DNA from: Mucilaginibacter sp. OK268
Lineage (GTDB): Bacteria > Bacteroidota > Bacteroidia > Sphingobacteriales > Sphingobacteriaceae
Assembly (NCBI RefSeq): GCF_900103125.1
Contig: NZ_FNJV01000014.1
Coordinates: 62,001 to 126,000 of the forward strand
Length of the DNA stretch: 64,000 nucleotides
Reading direction: 5' to 3'
The notes beneath the pieces are model-generated. The model did no database searches and had not been told where the DNA came from. It saw only the letters and a program-made list of their open reading frames with translations. A program made the translations under genes and the position numbers. This document shows, piece by piece, positions 51,409 through 60,411 of the stretch. Numbering within the stretch: the stretch's first letter is position 1; each line of letters opens with the position of its first letter.

Positions 51409-53001
51409 ATGACCAAAACAGTTGATTTTCTGGTTGTGGGTTCCGGTATCGCCGGATTGAGTTTTGCGCTAAAAGCGGCAAAGCATGGTAAGGTTCTGAT
51501 AGTTACAAAATCAAACGAAGATGAATCAAACACTAAGTATGCCCAGGGAGGTGTAGCGGTGGTTGTGGATAAAAAAGAAGATTCTTTTGAAAAACATATA
51601 GAAGACACCTTGATATCGGGTGATGGGCTTTGCGACAAAGAAGTTGTGGAAGCTGTTGTTAAAGAAGGTCCAGCACGTATCAATGAAATTATTGATTACG
51701 GAACTAACTTTGACAAGACAAATGAAGGCTTTTATGACCTGGCTAAAGAGGGTGGACATTCCGAATTCAGGGTGCTACATTATAAAGATGTAACCGGTTG
51801 GGAAATAGAAAGATCCTTATTAGAAGAGATCCATAAGAACCCAAATATTGAAATATTAACGCATTATTTCGCTGTTGATTTGATTACTCAGCATCATTTG
51901 GGCGAGCTGGTTGGTAAATCCAGTACGAATATCACTTGCTATGGTATTTATGCTTTCAACACAGAAAGTAATATTGTTGAAAAGATATTATCAAAGGTAA
52001 CCGTGATGGCTTCGGGTGGTGCTGGTCATATTTATGCGGTAACTACTAATCCAACTATTGCCACCGGTGATGGTGTTGCTATGGTTTACAGGGCTAAAGG
52101 AAAAGTAAGGAATATGGAATTTATACAGTTTCATCCTACAGCTTTATATAATCCGGGTGAGTATCCTTCCTTTTTAATATCAGAAGCTGTTCGCGGATTT
52201 GGTGGTGTGTTGAGACGTACCAATGGCGAAGAATTTATGCAGGAATATGATCCACGCAAATCATTGGCTCCACGTGATATTACTGCTCGTGCTATTGATG
52301 CGGAGATCAAAAAATCGGGTGAAGATTTTGTTTACCTGGATATCAGGCATCGTAGTAAAAAAGATATTTTAAATCATTTTCCTAATATATATGCTAAATG
52401 CCTGGAGATAGGTATTGATATGACCAAGGATATGATCCCTGTGGCGCCAGCCTGTCATTACATGTGTGGTGGTGTAATGGTTGATCATACTGGGCAATCA
52501 TCTATACTGCGCTTATATGCCTGTGGCGAATGTTCTTCGACGGGCTTACATGGTGCTAATCGTCTGGCTTCCAATTCTTTATTAGAGGCTTTGGTTTTTG
52601 CGCACCGTATATATGATGATGCGGTAAGTAAATTTAAAGATTTTGTTATCCCGGATAATATCCCGGATTGGGATGAAAAGGGTGTACAGTTATCAAATGA
52701 GGATATCCTGGTTACGCACAACGTACGCGAAATGCAAAAACTAATGAATGACTATGTAGGTATTGTACGTTCTGATTTCAGATTGGAAAGAGCCTTAAGG
52801 AGGTTAGGTTTATTATACGAGGAAACAGAATCTTTCTATAAAAAAACAAAATTATCCGTAAAGCTTTGTGAACTGCGCAATTTAATACAAGTATCGTTTA
52901 TTGTAGTAAAATCGGCTATGTTGCGCAAGGAAAGCAGGGGATTACATTATACAACAGATTATCCGGTGCATGCGGAGAAAGTTGAGGATACTGTATTTTA
53001 A
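51409..53001 (+). CDS. nadB: L-aspartate oxidase
   Basis: This 530-aa flavoprotein oxidises L-aspartate to iminoaspartate, the first step of NAD synthesis. The FAD dinucleotide motif is VGSGIAGLSFALKAAKHG, followed by TKYAQGGVAVV, MEFIQFHPTALY, HYMCGGVMVD and GECSSTGLHGANRLASNSL. The C-terminal helical domain is complete. The ATG gives MTKTVDFLVVGSG; a TTG 42 bp upstream is not used because the palindrome covers it. It pairs with divergent nadA. Confidence 0.96.
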   Translation: MTKTVDFLVVGSGIAGLSFALKAAKHGKVLIVTKSNEDESNTKYAQGGVAVVVDKKEDSFEKHIEDTLISGDGLCDKEVVEAVVKEGPARINEIIDYGTNFDKTNEGFYDLAKEGGHSEFRVLHYKDVTGWEIERSLLEEIHKNPNIEILTHYFAVDLITQHHLGELVGKSSTNITCYGIYAFNTESNIVEKILSKVTVMASGGAGHIYAVTTNPTIATGDGVAMVYRAKGKVRNMEFIQFHPTALYNPGEYPSFLISEAVRGFGGVLRRTNGEEFMQEYDPRKSLAPRDITARAIDAEIKKSGEDFVYLDIRHRSKKDILNHFPNIYAKCLEIGIDMTKDMIPVAPACHYMCGGVMVDHTGQSSILRLYACGECSSTGLHGANRLASNSLLEALVFAHRIYDDAVSKFKDFVIPDNIPDWDEKGVQLSNEDILVTHNVREMQKLMNDYVGIVRSDFRLERALRRLGLLYEETESFYKKTKLSVKLCELRNLIQVSFIVVKSAMLRKESRGLHYTTDYPVHAEKVEDTVF

Positions 53002-53027
53002 ATATTACAAATAGATAATAATAAACG

Positions 53028-53108
53028 CGTCATTGCGAGGTACGAAGCAATCCCCGATTAGTAGGGCGGCTCTGTATTTTAGGGATTGCTTCGTACCTCG
53101 CAATGACG
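53028..53108. repeat. CGTCATTGCGAGG-type palindromic repeat, copy D (complete)
   Basis: Left arm CGTCATTGCGAGGTACGAAG and right arm CTTCGTACCTCGCAATGACG are complementary and extend inward through CAATCCC/GGGATTG. It lies between nadB and the tRNA. Short frames within it (RGTKQS...) are not genes. Confidence 0.9.
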
Positions 53109-53123
53109 TGGTGGGAATAAAGA

Positions 53124-53195
53124 GCGGAAAACGGGATTCGAACCCGCGGCCTTCAGTTTGGGAAACTGATGCTCTACCAGCTGAGCTATTTCCGC
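53124..53195 (-). tRNA. tRNA-Gly (anticodon CCC)
   Basis: Read on the minus strand the cloverleaf is complete: acceptor GCGGAAA/TTTCCGC, D-arm GCTC/GAGC, anticodon stem TCAGT/ACTGA with loop TTCCCAA (anticodon CCC), and T-arm GCGGG-TTCGAAT-CCCGT. The length is 72 nt and CCA is not encoded. Confidence 0.93.
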
Positions 53196-53273
53196 TTAAA
53201 TTTGTATCCAAACATAAATAAAAAGTACATCAAATCAATAATTCAGTAAATCATTAATTCAATAATTTATAAG

Positions 53274-53786
53274 ATGCCTGTTATACTGCCTGTTAAAGAT
53301 AAAAGCCCTGTTTGGGGCGAGGATTGCTTTATTGCACCAAATGCTACTATTGTTGGTGATGTAGTGATGGGTAAAAATTGTTCGGTTTGGTTTAATGCCG
53401 TGATCAGGGGCGATGTACATTATATTAAAATAGGCGACAATACCAATATACAGGATGGGGCTGTGATACATGCTACTTATTTAAAAGCGGCTACCAATAT
53501 AGGCAGCAACGTTTCTATTGGGCACAATGCTCTTGTGCATGGCTGTACGCTACATGATCATACACTGGTAGGTATGGGTGCCATAGTAATGGATCATGCC
53601 GTTGTCAACGAATTTGTGATCATTGCTGCTGGGGCAGTGGTATTGGAAAACACGATCTGTGAATCGGGATATTTGTATGCCGGTATTCCAGCCAAAAAGA
53701 TAAAGCCTTTAACAGAGGAGCAAAAAGCGATGCTCAAACAGCTACCTAATAATTATATAATGTACTCCGGTTGGTTTAAGGAGTAA
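53274..53786 (+). CDS. gamma carbonic anhydrase family protein
   Basis: This 170-aa left-handed beta-helix protein has hexapeptide repeats. The metal ligands are placed as in the gamma-CA/YrdA/PaaY group: DGAVIHATY, SIGHNALVHGCTLHDH. NVQDG-type and RGDVHYIKIGDNTNIQDG turns are typical. It is likely a trimer, binding zinc or iron; true carbonic anhydrase activity is not assured in this group. The last 11 bp overlap the end of the convergent Ig-like lipoprotein gene. Confidence 0.9.
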   Translation: MPVILPVKDKSPVWGEDCFIAPNATIVGDVVMGKNCSVWFNAVIRGDVHYIKIGDNTNIQDGAVIHATYLKAATNIGSNVSIGHNALVHGCTLHDHTLVGMGAIVMDHAVVNEFVIIAAGAVVLENTICESGYLYAGIPAKKIKPLTEEQKAMLKQLPNNYIMYSGWFKE

Positions 53787-55428
53787 TAGGTTCTTTAGGT
53801 ACGGTAATAGCCTCTTCAGCTTCCCAGTTTGGTCTTAAGGATATTATTTTATCACTTACCCAAATATTTTCTGGTTGTTTTCTGAGGTGTACGTTTCCGC
53901 TATCCCATTTACCGTTTTTATTTTCATCATAAATAACGCGTAACAGATATTTACCCGTAATAATATTTTTATAAACGATAGATCCATTACGCCTTATCGG
54001 ATCACTTTGTAAAATCTTCTTTTGTTCGTTTAATAGTTCAACAACGTATGCTTTTGAAGTATCTGGCGGCAACGTAACTTTCAGAGTAAGTGTACTGTAA
54101 TTATCTGTTTTATCTATCTGAAACTTTTTTGGTATTCTCTTATTCTTATCGCCGTATATAGAGGTAAATGCAGCTTCATTAAATATAATTTCGTATTTGC
54201 TGCCTTGTCGCCAACGGTATTTTACAGTAATTTTTTTAAAATTCCCGGTATCCTTTTGTAAAGTAAGATCACTGGTAGCAACAGCAACAGAATCTTCATT
54301 AAGCGTGATGAGCGAATTATCAAAGTTTTCTATTGGTAAGCTGGCTGTCAATTTTAAATCAGTACCAGGCTTTAATAGGTTGTTGCCATTAATATTGTAT
54401 TGAAAGGTTAAAGACCGCTGAAAGCTTTCCTTTTTACCTTTTAAAAGGGAGGTGGAGTCAATAGGTTTACCATTATCAAATACTGCTACCCTGATAGAAT
54501 CAAAATTCATATTCCGCAGGTAAACAGATGCCGTATCTTTTGTTTTGCTAAAATCAACTTGTTTTTGTTTGTCGATGTCTGCAGGGTAGATAACTTTTAT
54601 GGAAGGATTGGTTAATGCCTTATTAAAAACAAAAAGCAATTTTCCGTCGGTATCAAAACGCTTTTCTGAAAACCTGAATTTTTCGGGAACTTGCTTAAAA
54701 AGATTTAACTGCACGTTTGAGGTATCAGATCTGAGGTGGATGGGCTTTTTCAAGAAAGCTATTAATTCCTGGTCGTTATCAAATATCTTATTGGGTGATG
54801 CTTCTTTTAAGGCGTAGATCCGGTAATTGTCTTCGCGCAAATTATTTAAGCTAAAATTTCCGGAGGAGTCAGTTGTCGCGAAAATACTTGGTTTCTTTTT
54901 CCCAAAAAGGAGCGAGTCCTGTTTTAATGAGAAAAGCATCACGGTTACATCTTTTTCTTTTTCCTGGGTCAAAGTATTGGTGACACTACCTGCAATGCTT
55001 AAAGAGTCAATGTGCGGACCGGTTGAAAAAACGTATGTGAAGTTTTTGAGTACGTTACCTTCATTAACATCCTGTATAGATTTTCCAAAGTTGATAACGT
55101 AAGTTGTATTTTTTTGAAGTGTGTCTTTCAATTTTATTTTTAGTATTCTTTTGCTTGAAGTATACTCCGGTTGTTTTTCCATCGTCGGGCTCATGCTTAT
55201 TTCCTGGTACTGATTGGTGAGCTTGATAAACTCATCAAATTCCAGGTCAATTTCTTTGGCGTTAAAATTTCGTGTTTTATTGGCCGGTATTGCCTTCACC
55301 AATTTTGGTGGAGTGAGGTCGCGTGGTCCTCCCTGGGGTGGTTGTTGTGCCGCGCAGCCAAATAGGAATAAAATAGCCAAAAAATAGAATGGAAAATTGT
55401 GAAAATTGACCCGTTTTTTATTTAACAT
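53776..55428 (-). CDS. Ig-like domain lipoprotein (Big_5 type)
   Basis: This 550-aa lipoprotein has lipobox FLFGCAAQQPP and then GGPRDLTPPKLVKAIPANK, the Bacteroidota Ig-like (Big_5/SbsA) start. Next come a strand-rich domain with TTYVINFGKSIQDVNEGN, a SpaA-like insert (SGNFSLNNLREDNYRIYALKE) and further Ig-like parts. Such proteins are common and of unknown role on the cell surface. It lies upstream of no other gene and overlaps the convergent carbonic-anhydrase-like gene. Confidence 0.85.
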   Translation of the reverse strand: MLNKKRVNFHNFPFYFLAILFLFGCAAQQPPQGGPRDLTPPKLVKAIPANKTRNFNAKEIDLEFDEFIKLTNQYQEISMSPTMEKQPEYTSSKRILKIKLKDTLQKNTTYVINFGKSIQDVNEGNVLKNFTYVFSTGPHIDSLSIAGSVTNTLTQEKEKDVTVMLFSLKQDSLLFGKKKPSIFATTDSSGNFSLNNLREDNYRIYALKEASPNKIFDNDQELIAFLKKPIHLRSDTSNVQLNLFKQVPEKFRFSEKRFDTDGKLLFVFNKALTNPSIKVIYPADIDKQKQVDFSKTKDTASVYLRNMNFDSIRVAVFDNGKPIDSTSLLKGKKESFQRSLTFQYNINGNNLLKPGTDLKLTASLPIENFDNSLITLNEDSVAVATSDLTLQKDTGNFKKITVKYRWRQGSKYEIIFNEAAFTSIYGDKNKRIPKKFQIDKTDNYSTLTLKVTLPPDTSKAYVVELLNEQKKILQSDPIRRNGSIVYKNIITGKYLLRVIYDENKNGKWDSGNVHLRKQPENIWVSDKIISLRPNWEAEEAITVPKEPITP

Positions 55429-55543
55429 GGTTTTTAGGCGATATAAACGATTTTTATGTTTTTATGAGCTACGATATTAAAAAATGAAAATAATTGATTT
55501 AAAACGATTTTTTATAAAGTGTTTATTATCAATAAGTTATAAT

Positions 55544-57406
55544 CTATCTGGAGACATGAACCATCAAAACTGAAATATCGGACGGTGACACACCCGAAAT
55601 CCGGGAAGCCTGACCTAAAGTGCGTGGTTTTATCTTCATCAGTTTTTCGCGTGCTTCTTTTGAAAGTGATACCAGGGTATGATAATCAAACTCAGGATTG
55701 ATTTCCCTGTCTTCCATTTTTTTCATGCGGTCAACAATTTCCATTTCTTTTATAAAGTAACTCTCATATTTGATTTTTATTTCAGCCTGCTCAACAGTTT
55801 CTTTATCATAAGCTGATAATAATTCTGCCAAAGGCTCATCCACCTTTTTAAGGTCATTAAAACCTACCTGCGGACGGCTTAATAAATTAAAGAGCTTGGC
55901 GCTTTGCGATAGGGGACTTGTACCCAAGTCGTCAAGCAAGGTATTCACATGTGATGGATCTATTGATTTGCTCCTGGTGTATGCAACAATGTCATCAGAG
56001 TTTTTGACCTTTTGTTTTACCTTCTCTAGCCGTTCATCATTGATCAATCCGAGCTCATGACCCATAGGACTAAGCCTAATATCGGCGTTATCCTGGCGTA
56101 GTAACAAACGGTGTTCGGCCCTGGAGGTGAACATACGGTATGGCTCTTCGGTGCCTTTGGTCACCAGGTCATCTATCAATACACCAATGTATGACTCTGA
56201 TCTTTTCAGGATCAGCTCATGTTTATCGTTAATTTTTTGGTGTGCGTTTATGCCTGCAATGAATCCTTGTGAGGCTGCTTCTTCGTAGCCGGTGGTACCA
56301 TTGATCTGTCCTGCAAAGTATAGGTTACTGATCAATTTGGTCTCTAAAGTTAAGCCTAACTGGGTAGGTGGGAAGTAATCATATTCGATAGCATAACCCG
56401 GGCGGAACATTTTGGCGTTTTCAAAACCGGGTATTTGGGTAAGCGCTTTGTATTGTACATCCTCTGGTAAGGAGGTTGAAAATCCATTTACATATATCTC
56501 AATAGTATTTAATCCTTCGGGTTCTACAAATATCTGGTGACGGTCGCGTTCGGCAAAACGATTTATTTTATCTTCAATGGAAGGGCAATAACGTGGGCCT
56601 AAACCTTTGATTCTGCCGGTAAACATAGGCGATCTTTCAAAGCCTTCTTTTAATGTTTCGTGTACTTTGGTATTGGTATAAGTAATCCAGCAGCAGCGTT
56701 GTTCCTGGATCATATCAACATCGGTAAAGGAAAAACGACCGCGTTCTTCATCACCCCATTGCTCTTCCATCAGGCTATAATTTAAGCTACGGCCATCAAT
56801 ACGAGGAGGAGTACCGGTCTTCATTCTACCCGAATCAAAACCTAAGGTAACCAGTTGTTCGGTTAAGCCAGTTGCCGATTTTTCACCCGATCTGCCACCA
56901 CCAAACTTCTTTTCACCTATATGTATTACACCATTTAAAAAGGTGCCGTTAGTGAGCACAACAGAGTCGGCTTCTATCTCTACACCTATAGAAGTACGTA
57001 CCCCTTTGATGGTATTATCCTTTACTAAAAGAGAGGTAACGGTATCCTGCCAGAAGTCAACATTCGGTGTTCTCTCCAAAGCTAAACGCCATTCTTCGGC
57101 AAAGCGCATACGATCACTTTGTGCCCGTGGGCTCCACATAGCAGGACCTTTTGACTGGTTCAGCATGCGGAATTGGACAGAAGTTTTGTCTGTAATAATA
57201 CCTGAATAGCCACCTAAAGCATCTATCTCACGCACTATTTGTCCCTTGGCAACACCACCCATAGCAGGGTTACAACTCATCTGTGCTATGGTTCCCATGT
57301 TCATGGTAATGAGTAATACAGATGACCCCAGGTTGGCAGCAGCAGCAGCAGCTTCACAGCCGGCGTGGCCTGCACCAACAACTATTACATTATATTTCTT
57401 AAACAT
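55544..57406 (-). CDS. mnmG: tRNA uridine-5-carboxymethylaminomethyl modification enzyme MnmG (GidA)
   Basis: This 620-aa FAD enzyme acts with MnmE to modify U34 of tRNAs. It shows the FAD motif VVGAGHAGCEAAAAAANLG, NPAMGGVAKGQIVREIDALGG, FGGGRSGEKSATGL, GTPPRID, AGQINGTTGYEEAASQG and MFTSRAEHRLLLRQDNAD. I start at MFKKYNV because GGAGGT lies just before it; an ATG 12 bp upstream overlaps that Shine-Dalgarno site and a parS palindrome by one base. It is last in a minus-strand run. Confidence 0.97.
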   Translation of the reverse strand: MFKKYNVIVVGAGHAGCEAAAAAANLGSSVLLITMNMGTIAQMSCNPAMGGVAKGQIVREIDALGGYSGIITDKTSVQFRMLNQSKGPAMWSPRAQSDRMRFAEEWRLALERTPNVDFWQDTVTSLLVKDNTIKGVRTSIGVEIEADSVVLTNGTFLNGVIHIGEKKFGGGRSGEKSATGLTEQLVTLGFDSGRMKTGTPPRIDGRSLNYSLMEEQWGDEERGRFSFTDVDMIQEQRCCWITYTNTKVHETLKEGFERSPMFTGRIKGLGPRYCPSIEDKINRFAERDRHQIFVEPEGLNTIEIYVNGFSTSLPEDVQYKALTQIPGFENAKMFRPGYAIEYDYFPPTQLGLTLETKLISNLYFAGQINGTTGYEEAASQGFIAGINAHQKINDKHELILKRSESYIGVLIDDLVTKGTEEPYRMFTSRAEHRLLLRQDNADIRLSPMGHELGLINDERLEKVKQKVKNSDDIVAYTRSKSIDPSHVNTLLDDLGTSPLSQSAKLFNLLSRPQVGFNDLKKVDEPLAELLSAYDKETVEQAEIKIKYESYFIKEMEIVDRMKKMEDREINPEFDYHTLVSLSKEAREKLMKIKPRTLGQASRISGVSPSDISVLMVHVSR

Positions 57407-57417
57407 TTTTACCTCCA

Positions 57418-57433
57418 TGTTCCACGTGGAACA
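57418..57433. other. parS site 1 (ParB-binding palindrome)
   Basis: TGTTCCACGTGGAACA is a perfect 16-bp palindrome and matches the known chromosomal parS consensus (TGTTNCACGTGNAACA). It lies just before mnmG. Two more copies follow within 170 bp. Confidence 0.88.
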
Positions 57434-57495
57434 TTATGATCTTATAGTCAATTATGCTTAAAACAAGCGATTTTGATGATCTTATTTATTACTGA

Positions 57496-57511
57496 TGTTC
57501 CACGTGGAACA
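57496..57511. other. parS site 2
   Basis: An identical perfect palindrome TGTTCCACGTGGAACA, 78 bp from site 1, in the mnmG upstream region. Confidence 0.88.
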
Positions 57512-57560
57512 TCAAATTCTTTTAGTTTGATTCGAATAACAGAATACAAAATTATTCAAT

Positions 57561-57806
57561 CTATACCGATGTTCCACGTGGAACCTTTAATAATGATATT
57601 AAAGCTACAAAGCCCCAAACACCTTCTAGTACAACAAATGGATAAAAACTAACCATGTATGAAGCATAACAGCAAGTGCCAGCACCTACAAAATTCATGA
57701 GCTTATATGTCTTGCTTTCGGCTGATAATTTGTTAAATAAATTTAGCAAAAAAGCGATCAAAAGTATGATCACACCTACAGAAGCAATAATATCTGACGT
57801 TTTCAT
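57561..57806 (-). CDS. small membrane protein, CBU_0592-like
   Basis: This 81-aa protein has hydrophobic segments SVGVIILLIAFLLNLF, NFVGAGTCCYASYMV and LEGVWGFVALISLL. It resembles the small conserved CBU_0592 family; its role is unknown. Its last residues (KVPRGTSV) are encoded by parS site 3, so the tail is the product of the site and not of protein selection. It starts one base after the stop of the ABC-F gene. Confidence 0.75.
   Translation of the reverse strand: MKTSDIIASVGVIILLIAFLLNLFNKLSAESKTYKLMNFVGAGTCCYASYMVSFYPFVVLEGVWGFVALISLLKVPRGTSV
57570..57585. other. parS site 3 inside a coding sequence
   Basis: TGTTCCACGTGGAACC matches parS with one changed end base. It lies within the C-terminal codons of the 81-aa membrane protein, 74 bp from site 2. 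Confidence 0.85.
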
Positions 57807-57807
57807 G

Positions 57808-59673
57808 CTATGATTCGTTTAATTCAGTTAACTCCATCCAGCGCATGCTTTTAGCATCCAATTTCTTATTCAGAACGTCAATTTCAGCCAGTATCTCATT
57901 CAGCTTTACCGGAGCTATACCTGTAGTATTTAACTGCTCGGTTTTATCTTTTATCTGGATTTCTATAGCTTGTATTTCTGCTTCTGTTGTTTCCAGTTCT
58001 TTTGCTTCCTTAAAGCTTAATTTGCTTTTTTTAGGAGCAGGAGATGCAGTAGGCGCAACAGGGGCAGGCTTTTTAGCTTGTTGTTTTTCTTCTTCCAGAT
58101 CAATGCGGTAAGATGAATAGTTGCCATTATAGATACGTACCTGACCGCCATCTTCCATAATGAATAGCTGATCGGTTAGTTTATCCAATAGATACCTATC
58201 GTGCGATACGATCATTAATACGCCTGTATAATTGGTTAAAAACTCTTCCAATACATTCAGGGTATCAATATCCAGGTCATTGGTAGGCTCATCCAGTATC
58301 AGGAAATTAGGATTCTTCATCAGGATGCTCATCAACTGCAACCGTTTCTTTTCGCCACCGCTTAGTTTGGATATAAAGCCATACTGTTTTGCGGGTGGAA
58401 ACAGGAATAAAGTGAGCAGGGCAGAGGCAGAGATGGTTTTACCATCAGCCATAGTGATAAACTCAGCAACGTTTTTTACAATATCAATTACACGCTCGTC
58501 TTCCTTAAACTTAATGCCCGATTGATGAAAATAGCCTAATACTGTAGTTTCGCCCTTTACTACGGTTCCCTTGTCGGGTTGTAAGCCTCCGGTGATCAGG
58601 TTAAGCAATGTTGATTTTCCACTGCCGTTACGACCAGCTAAACCAATACGGTCACCTTTTTTAAATACATAGTTAAAGTCTTTAATAAAGGTATGGTTGT
58701 TAAATGATTTATAAAGGTGTTCCATCTCCATGATCTTGTTACCCTGACGTGCAGTTTTTACACTCAGTTCAACTTTTTCACGTATGCCGCCACTTTTAGT
58801 TTTCTCTTCCAGGTCATAATAGGCATCAATACGGGCTTTTGATTTTGTTCCGCGGGCCTGTGGCTGTCTGCGCATCCATTCCAGCTCTTTGCGTAACAAA
58901 TTGCTGTTTTTTTGGAAAGAGGCTTCGTCCGCGGCATCGCGTTCGGCTTTCTTTTCCAGATAGTATCCATAACTACCATTATAGGGTTGTATTTTGCCCC
59001 GGTCTATCTCTAATATCTCGTTACATACATTATCCAGGAAATACCTGTCGTGTGTAACCATCAATATGGTTTTGTTGCCTTCAGTTAGTAATTTCTCCAG
59101 CCACTCTATAGTATCAATATCCAGGTGGTTGGTTGGCTCATCTAAAATATAAATGTCCGGGTCTTCAATCAACAGTTTAGCCAGGGCCAAACGTTTCTTT
59201 TGTCCACCGGATAGGGTATTGATCTTTTGATTCAGGTGATGGATATCCAGCCTGCCTAAAATAGTCTTGATCTTGTATTCATACTCCCAGGCATCAACAT
59301 CACTCATCTCTTCCATCACCTTTTCAATGGCCTTGGAATTGTCGGGCTCATTTTCCAGGAGCTCCTCATATTTACGGATCAGCTGTTGCTGCACGTCATC
59401 AGCATGAAAAATATAATCGCTAATGGTTACCGCATCTTTAAAACCAGGATCCTGTTCCAGGTAGCCCATGTTCAGGTCGCGGCTTTGAACCACCTTACCT
59501 TCGGTAGGTTTGAGGTGGCCCGCCAATAATTTAAGCAGGGTAGATTTGCCTGCACCATTAACACCAACCAGCGCAACCCTGCGGCCACGGTTTATACCGA
59601 TGGTTATATTTTTAAAAAGCCAGTTGTCATGAAACTGATGACCAAGATTCTCTGCCGAAATGTAAGTGCTCAC
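57808..59673 (-). CDS. ABC-F family ATP-binding protein
   Basis: This 621-aa protein has two ATPase domains: Walker A GVNGAGKSTLLKLLAG and GRNGSGKSTLLNLITG, signatures LSGGQKKRLALA and LSGGEKKRLQLM, and Walker B ILDEPTNHLD twice. The linker and a C-terminal coiled coil (SKLSFKEAKELETTEAEIQAIE) are present. ABC-F proteins act at the ribosome, not as transporters; this one resembles Uup. Start GTG overlaps the stop of the upstream oxidoreductase gene (TAGTG), so translation is coupled. Confidence 0.92.
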   Translation of the reverse strand: MSTYISAENLGHQFHDNWLFKNITIGINRGRRVALVGVNGAGKSTLLKLLAGHLKPTEGKVVQSRDLNMGYLEQDPGFKDAVTISDYIFHADDVQQQLIRKYEELLENEPDNSKAIEKVMEEMSDVDAWEYEYKIKTILGRLDIHHLNQKINTLSGGQKKRLALAKLLIEDPDIYILDEPTNHLDIDTIEWLEKLLTEGNKTILMVTHDRYFLDNVCNEILEIDRGKIQPYNGSYGYYLEKKAERDAADEASFQKNSNLLRKELEWMRRQPQARGTKSKARIDAYYDLEEKTKSGGIREKVELSVKTARQGNKIMEMEHLYKSFNNHTFIKDFNYVFKKGDRIGLAGRNGSGKSTLLNLITGGLQPDKGTVVKGETTVLGYFHQSGIKFKEDERVIDIVKNVAEFITMADGKTISASALLTLFLFPPAKQYGFISKLSGGEKKRLQLMSILMKNPNFLILDEPTNDLDIDTLNVLEEFLTNYTGVLMIVSHDRYLLDKLTDQLFIMEDGGQVRIYNGNYSSYRIDLEEEKQQAKKPAPVAPTASPAPKKSKLSFKEAKELETTEAEIQAIEIQIKDKTEQLNTTGIAPVKLNEILAEIDVLNKKLDAKSMRWMELTELNES

Positions 59674-60326
59674 TATAGTTGTTTTATTTTATCAGACTCG
59701 TATATAAATAAGCCTGTATCTGTTTTTATTGATTGTTTGTACATGGCAGCGGCAACTGTTTCCGCCTTGATGCTCCTGTACTTTTTTAATCCTCCAAACA
59801 ATAACGGATCTATTATTTTAAATAGTCCGGTTACTATTTTCTCTTCCACCCGCTTTTCTTGCCTCTCACCAATTAACAGTGATGGGCGATAGATATGCAA
59901 GGCCGGGAAACCTACCTGCTGTATATCAGCTTCTGTTTCGCCTTTTATTTTAATGTAAAAAGTAGAAGACGCTTTATTGGCTCCTATTGAGGAAACCAGG
60001 TGATATTGTTCCACGCCGTTTTTATGCGCCAGTTGTGCCAGTATCAAGGGGTAATCATGATCAATTTTGCGATAAACAGCCCTATCAGGCGTTTTATGCC
60101 TGGTTGTGCCCAGACAGCAAAATATAGCATGACCTGTAAGCTGGTCAGCATAAGCCTCCAGCCGGTCAAAATCAATTACCAATTGGGTCAGTTTAGGATG
60201 CTGGATAGCTAATTCTTTTCTAACCAGAATTAAAACTTCATCATAAAAAGCTTCCTGGAGTAAAATATCTAATAAATTACTGCCAATTAGTCCGCTCGAA
60301 CCTGCAATAATAGCCTTATTTGACAT
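59673..60326 (-). CDS. NAD(P)-binding oxidoreductase (HTATIP2/TIP30-like SDR)
   Basis: This 217-aa atypical short-chain dehydrogenase has Rossmann motif AIIAGSSGLIGSNLL, then VIDFDRLEAYADQL, FCCLGTTRHKTPD, YHLVSSIGANKASSTFYIKIKGETE (Y-x-x-x-K like), and YRPSLLIGER. This resembles the YwnB/TIP30 group. The product and substrate are unknown. Start set at MSNKAIIAG. It heads a minus-strand run with the ABC-F gene. Confidence 0.88.
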   Translation of the reverse strand: MSNKAIIAGSSGLIGSNLLDILLQEAFYDEVLILVRKELAIQHPKLTQLVIDFDRLEAYADQLTGHAIFCCLGTTRHKTPDRAVYRKIDHDYPLILAQLAHKNGVEQYHLVSSIGANKASSTFYIKIKGETEADIQQVGFPALHIYRPSLLIGERQEKRVEEKIVTGLFKIIDPLLFGGLKKYRSIKAETVAAAMYKQSIKTDTGLFIYESDKIKQL

Positions 60327-60381
60327 TGTCTGCACAATTTTTTGCAAAAATACGCATAAATAAATTGTGGAATAAAAATTG

Positions 60382-60395
60382 TATGTTTAAACATA
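60382..60395. promoter_or_regulatory. palindrome upstream of pirin gene
   Basis: TATGTTTAAACATA is a perfect 14-bp palindrome, 17 bp before the pirin ATG. An AGGAG Shine-Dalgarno follows it. It could be an operator for a repressor; none is adjacent. Confidence 0.4.
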
Positions 60396-60411
60396 TAAAC
60401 AGGAGAACATC

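Noticed and set aside
53005..53221. Short frames on both strands encoding RGTKQS/VPRNDV-type peptides
   Set aside because: They lie within the CGTCATTGCGAGG palindrome and the tRNA-Gly; the peptides are translations of the repeat arms, and the same peptides appear at other copies (29585-29788, 14652-14873).
57418..57585. parS palindromes as terminators or E-box-like operators of mnmG
   Set aside because: There are three near-identical 16-mers matching the ParB consensus exactly, with no T-runs and no spacing typical of operators; parS is the simpler reading.
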